A stretch of DNA of 34,717 nt, taken from assembly GCA_000767215.1 (NCBI GenBank), contig AXCX01000011.1, forward strand, positions 1 to 34,717, read 5' to 3'. This document shows, in pieces, positions 31,957-34,717 of the stretch. This DNA comes from Actinotalea fermentans ATCC 43279 = JCM 9966 = DSM 3133. Its GTDB lineage: Bacteria > Actinomycetota > Actinomycetes > Actinomycetales > Cellulomonadaceae. Made by a program: the position numbers and the translations under genes. A model generated the notes under the pieces. It did not search any database and was not told where the DNA came from. It saw only the letters and a list, made by a program, of their open reading frames with translations. Numbering within the stretch: the first letter of the stretch is position 1; every line of letters starts with the position of its first letter.

Positions 31957-33009
31957 ATGGGCGAGCTCTCGCAGGCCGAGTTCCACGCCTTCGCCATGCG
32001 TATCGCCCAGCGCGACGCGCCCCGGACGCTCACGTGGGTGGGCACCGTCGTCGTCCTCTTCGCCCTCGTGAACATGGCGGTGCCACCGTCGACACCCCCC
32101 GGCGACTTCGCGGGACTCCTCGGGACGGCGGTCTTCATGGCCCTCCTCGGCCGGGCGCTCCGCCATCCGCGTCTGCCAGCCGGCGCCACGCCGTGGCTCT
32201 TCTGCGGGTCGATCACGATCGTGATGGCCTACCTCCTGCGCGTGTACGTCGTGGAGCACGACGCGACCGACCTCACGTACGTGCTCATCGGCGTCACCGC
32301 CTACGCGCCGCTGTCGTTCGCCTGGCTCCCCTACCTGACCTCGAGCGGGCTGATCTTCGCGCTCACCGCCCTCGCGATGGCCGACCAGCAGCAGGCAGAC
32401 CGGGGCGACTGGCTCGTCGCCTTCGCGGCGGCCATCACGCTCGGTGGCGTGCTGCTCGCCCTGCGTCTGCGGCTGCTGCGTGAGCTCGCCGAGGCCGAGG
32501 CGGAGATCGCCCGTCGCGGCACGACCGACCCGCTCACCGACCTGCTCAGCCGGCAGGGACTGACCGCGCGGGTCCCCGACATCTGGGGCCGCGCACACCG
32601 GAGCGGCGTACCCGTGTGCGTCTGGTTCCTGGACGTGCGAGGGCTCAAGCGGGCCAACGACGACTACGGCCACGAGTTCGGCGACGAGGTCCTCCGCGAC
32701 ACCGCCCGCGCGCTGCGCGTGGCCGTGCGCTCGGAGGACGTCGTCGTGCGCTGGGGTGGCGACGAGTTCGTCGTCCTCGGCGTGGGCTCCGACGCCGACG
32801 CCGACGCCCTGCACGACCGCGTCGTCGCCGCGGTCGCCGCCGACGGGCGTGCCCGGCGCGACTGGTGGAGCGGGGACGTCACGGTCGGTCTGGCGACGGC
32901 GCTCGCCGACGCCGCGTCGTTTCCCGAGCTCCTCGAGCTGGCCGACCAGGACATGTACCGCCGCCGGCGCACCCGCACCGAACCGCCGTCGTCCGACGTG
33001 GCGCCCTGA
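31957..33009 (+). CDS. Membrane GGDEF protein with intact inhibitory site
   Basis: A 350-aa putative diguanylate cyclase. Five or six membrane segments (about 25-170) form an unrecognised sensor, followed by a short helix (LRLLRELAEAEAEIARRG) and the GGDEF domain from TTDPLTDLL (189). The signature is GGDEF (267-271) and the inhibitory RxxD site is R258-S-E-D261, at the exact 5-residue spacing before GGDEF, so c-di-GMP feedback should operate. The substrate helix keeps FLDVRGLKRANDDYGH; the usual D-L-D-x-F is D-V-R-G-L here. ATG 31957 has AGGAGGG 6 nt before it. It differs from the other GGDEF protein in the window by having the I-site. Confidence 0.9.
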   Translation: MGELSQAEFHAFAMRIAQRDAPRTLTWVGTVVVLFALVNMAVPPSTPPGDFAGLLGTAVFMALLGRALRHPRLPAGATPWLFCGSITIVMAYLLRVYVVEHDATDLTYVLIGVTAYAPLSFAWLPYLTSSGLIFALTALAMADQQQADRGDWLVAFAAAITLGGVLLALRLRLLRELAEAEAEIARRGTTDPLTDLLSRQGLTARVPDIWGRAHRSGVPVCVWFLDVRGLKRANDDYGHEFGDEVLRDTARALRVAVRSEDVVVRWGGDEFVVLGVGSDADADALHDRVVAAVAADGRARRDWWSGDVTVGLATALADAASFPELLELADQDMYRRRRTRTEPPSSDVAP

Positions 33010-33015
33010 CGGCCC

Positions 33016-33077
33016 GGCCGGAACCTCCGGCCATCGCGACCGCGGGGCCGGGGAACGCGGGCGCGCGCCTCGCGTCC
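33016..33077. terminator. Two hairpins between convergent genes
   Basis: GGCCGGA-ACC-TCCGGCC (33016-33032) is a perfect 7-bp stem with a 3-nt loop, and GGGGAACGCG (33050-33059) with CGCGTCCCC (33069-33077) is a longer stem with one bulge. They fill the 84-nt gap between the GGDEF stop and the GH62 stop and probably end transcription from both sides. Confidence 0.6.
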
Positions 33078-33093
33078 CCCGCCCGGTGGCCGG

Positions 33094-34635
33094 CTACCGC
33101 TGGAGCGTCAGCAGGCCCGGGCGGTACGGCAGCAGGCCGTAGTCGCCACCCGAGCTCGGGCTGCGGCCCTGGTAGAGGAGCTGGAGGTTGCAGGGGTCGA
33201 CCGTCATCGTCTGGTCGGCGCTCACCCGCAGCAGCTCGCCGTGGCTGATGTCGTTCGTCCAGGTCGCGCCGCTGTTCGCCTTGCCCGCGAACGGGTTGGA
33301 CTCGCTGGTCGCCTGCGGCGTCCAGCTGCCGCTGAGGCTGGTGGCCGTGAACGAGCGGAAGTACCGCCCCTGGGAGCCGATGGCCTCGACGATCATGAGG
33401 TACGTGGTCTGCCCCTGGAGCTTGTAGACCTGGACGGCCTCGAACAGGTTGTTCGTCGAGTCGCTCATGACGACGGTCGAGCTCGACCCGAAGCTGCCGG
33501 GGAAGTTCCCGATCGGCATGCTCGCCCGGTAGATCCGGCCGTTGTCACCGGCGAAGAACAGGTACATGTTCTGGCCGTCGCCGATCAGCGCCTGGTCGAT
33601 CGGTCCGGTCGAGGAGTTCGAGATGCTGCCGGAGAACAGCGTCTGCGGCGCTGACCAGCTGTTCACGTTCGCGGGGTTGGTCGAGGTCCGGTAGGAGAAC
33701 GCCGGCCCGCCCCACTGGTAGGCGAGCACCCACACGCTCTTCGGTGCGAAGTAGAAGAGCGTCGGCGCGACGGCGCTGAACGGCATCGCGTTCTGGCTCG
33801 CCGAGCTCATCTGGTTCCAGGAGCTGAAGAGCCCGAAGTTCATCGACCCCCACGAGGTGCCGAAGTCGTGCGTCGTCGCGTAGACGAGCTGCTGGCCGTT
33901 GTACGGAGCGACGGTGAAGTCCTTCAGGGAGGCCCAGCCAGAGCGCGGGTTCGCGAGCACGCCGCTCGACGACCAGCGGTACGTGCCGGGCAGGGCGCAC
34001 GACGCCGGGTCCGTCGGCGTCGGCGTCGGTGTCGGCGTCGGCGTCGGTGTGGTCCCGCCGTCGACCCGCACGAGCTGCCACTGCTGGTTCGCGCCGCCCC
34101 AGCTCGTGTACTGCACGACGTTCGCGCCGTCGGCCGTCGAGGCCCCCTGGACCTCGATCGCCTTGCCCGAGTGGCGGCTGATGAAGGTCACGTAGTCGTT
34201 CCCGTTGTCCTGCACGCGGAACTGCTGGTTCGCCTGGTTGTAGTCGGTGTACTGGACGATGGCGCCCCCGTTGGCCGTCGACCAGTTGTAGACGTCGAGC
34301 ACCTTGCCGGACAGCACCGAGCGGATCCGGTAGTTGCCGTTGCCCGAGTCGACGAACTGCCACTGCTGCTGCGCGCCGTCGTTGCGGCTCCACTGGGTGA
34401 TCCGGGCGCCGTCGTTGGTCGCGAGGTTGTACACGTCGAGGGCCTTGCCGCTGCCCCGGTTGAGCAGCACGTACGTCGCGTTCGGGTCGATCGTCGCCGC
34501 CGACGCCGCCGGCGCCGTGGCCAGCGACAGGGCGCCGGCCGTCAGGGCCATGGCCGCCGTGACGAGCACGGCCGCCCAGTGGCGCCGACGCCCGCCCGGC
34601 CGGGCCCGCAGGTCCGCTCCACGTGCTGGTCTCAT
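33094..34635 (-). CDS. Secreted GH62 alpha-L-arabinofuranosidase with N-terminal CBM13
   Basis: A 513-aa exported enzyme that removes arabinose side chains from arabinoxylan. Signal peptide (about 1-47, cut after ASAA), then a ricin-type beta-trefoil CBM13 (about 48-190) with three QxW-type repeats (QQWQF, NQQFRV, NQQWQL), a TP linker (196-208) and a GH62 five-bladed propeller (about 212-513) starting [13 protein letters not shown]. Candidate catalytic acids are D239 (LKDF), D347 (PIDQ) and E399 (FEAVQ). The start is ATG 34635 with AGGAG 6 nt upstream. No CebR-like box was seen in 34636-34717, but the promoter region is cut by the window edge. It fits the plant-polysaccharide lifestyle suggested by the sugar importer. 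Confidence 0.94.
   Translation of the reverse strand: MRPARGADLRARPGGRRRHWAAVLVTAAMALTAGALSLATAPAASAATIDPNATYVLLNRGSGKALDVYNLATNDGARITQWSRNDGAQQQWQFVDSGNGNYRIRSVLSGKVLDVYNWSTANGGAIVQYTDYNQANQQFRVQDNGNDYVTFISRHSGKAIEVQGASTADGANVVQYTSWGGANQQWQLVRVDGGTTPTPTPTPTPTPTDPASCALPGTYRWSSSGVLANPRSGWASLKDFTVAPYNGQQLVYATTHDFGTSWGSMNFGLFSSWNQMSSASQNAMPFSAVAPTLFYFAPKSVWVLAYQWGGPAFSYRTSTNPANVNSWSAPQTLFSGSISNSSTGPIDQALIGDGQNMYLFFAGDNGRIYRASMPIGNFPGSFGSSSTVVMSDSTNNLFEAVQVYKLQGQTTYLMIVEAIGSQGRYFRSFTATSLSGSWTPQATSESNPFAGKANSGATWTNDISHGELLRVSADQTMTVDPCNLQLLYQGRSPSSGGDYGLLPYRPGLLTLQR
34012..34050 (-). repeat. Thr-Pro linker microrepeat in the GH62 gene
   Basis: About 39 bp made of 6-bp units GTCGGC/GTCGGT (plus-strand reading), coding for alternating Thr and Pro at residues 196-208. 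Such linkers separate carbohydrate-binding and catalytic domains and vary in length by slippage. Confidence 0.85.
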
Positions 34636-34717
34636 GCTGCTCTCCTTCGAGTCAGGCCGCCGCCAAGCGGGCCGGCCGCGGACGCGCGGACCGACGAGAG
34701 CACCGACCGGCGGGGGC

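Noticed and set aside
34636-34717. CebR-like operator before the GH62 gene
   Set aside because: No GGGAGCGCTCCC-like sequence is visible in the 82 bp available; the promoter may lie outside the window.

Overview
The window comes from a high-GC actinobacterium, most likely a plant-biomass degrader of the Cellulomonadaceae or a close relative; this is inferred from gene order and motifs, not from a search. The pointers are the order prfB-ftsE-ftsX-M23 peptidase-smpB, a tmRNA tag ending FALAA, CebR/CelR-type operators of the form TGGGAGCGCTCCCA before a sugar ABC transporter, a secreted GH62 arabinofuranosidase with a CBM13, GTG/TTG starts, 4-nt ATGA/GTGA overlaps and candidate leaderless promoters.

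Layout. 1-579: end of a TadG-like gene and a convergent hairpin. 654-4167 (minus): a CebEFG-like sugar importer (binding lipoprotein and two permeases, no ATPase) under a promoter covered by two good and one weak CebR-like boxes. 4304-12620 (plus): release factor 2, the FtsEX divisome complex with its secreted M23 hydrolase, SmpB, a DUF2207 membrane protein, a GGDEF protein and ssrA (tmRNA). SmpB and tmRNA are the partners of trans-translation.

12594-24062: an 11.4-kb integrated island in the 3' end of ssrA. It is bounded by a 25-bp exact direct repeat (T-arm plus acceptor 3' strand of tmRNA), with a tyrosine integrase next to attL. Its cargo looks like genome defence: a TIR-like protein with a double zinc-ribbon partner, an HTH/nucleotidyltransferase pair, a Pif1-type helicase fused to a degenerate DnaQ-like domain and a BRCT, two small HTH proteins, and a DUF262 protein fused to a Schlafen/AlbA_2-like domain. 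A strong hairpin just beyond attR is probably the original ssrA terminator, now 11.5 kb away.

24302-34717: chromosomal accessory genes. An FNR-like regulator is divergent from an HMA metallochaperone, a P1B ATPase with an unusual CPG motif and a quinone-reductase-like enzyme; a dyad lies exactly at -41.5 of a candidate promoter. Then come an ArsR/SRPBCC pair with a perfect operator, a PAP2 phosphatase, a DUF305 protein, a small membrane protein, a second GGDEF protein with an intact I-site, and the GH62 enzyme. No CRISPR array, rRNA or complete tRNA was seen.
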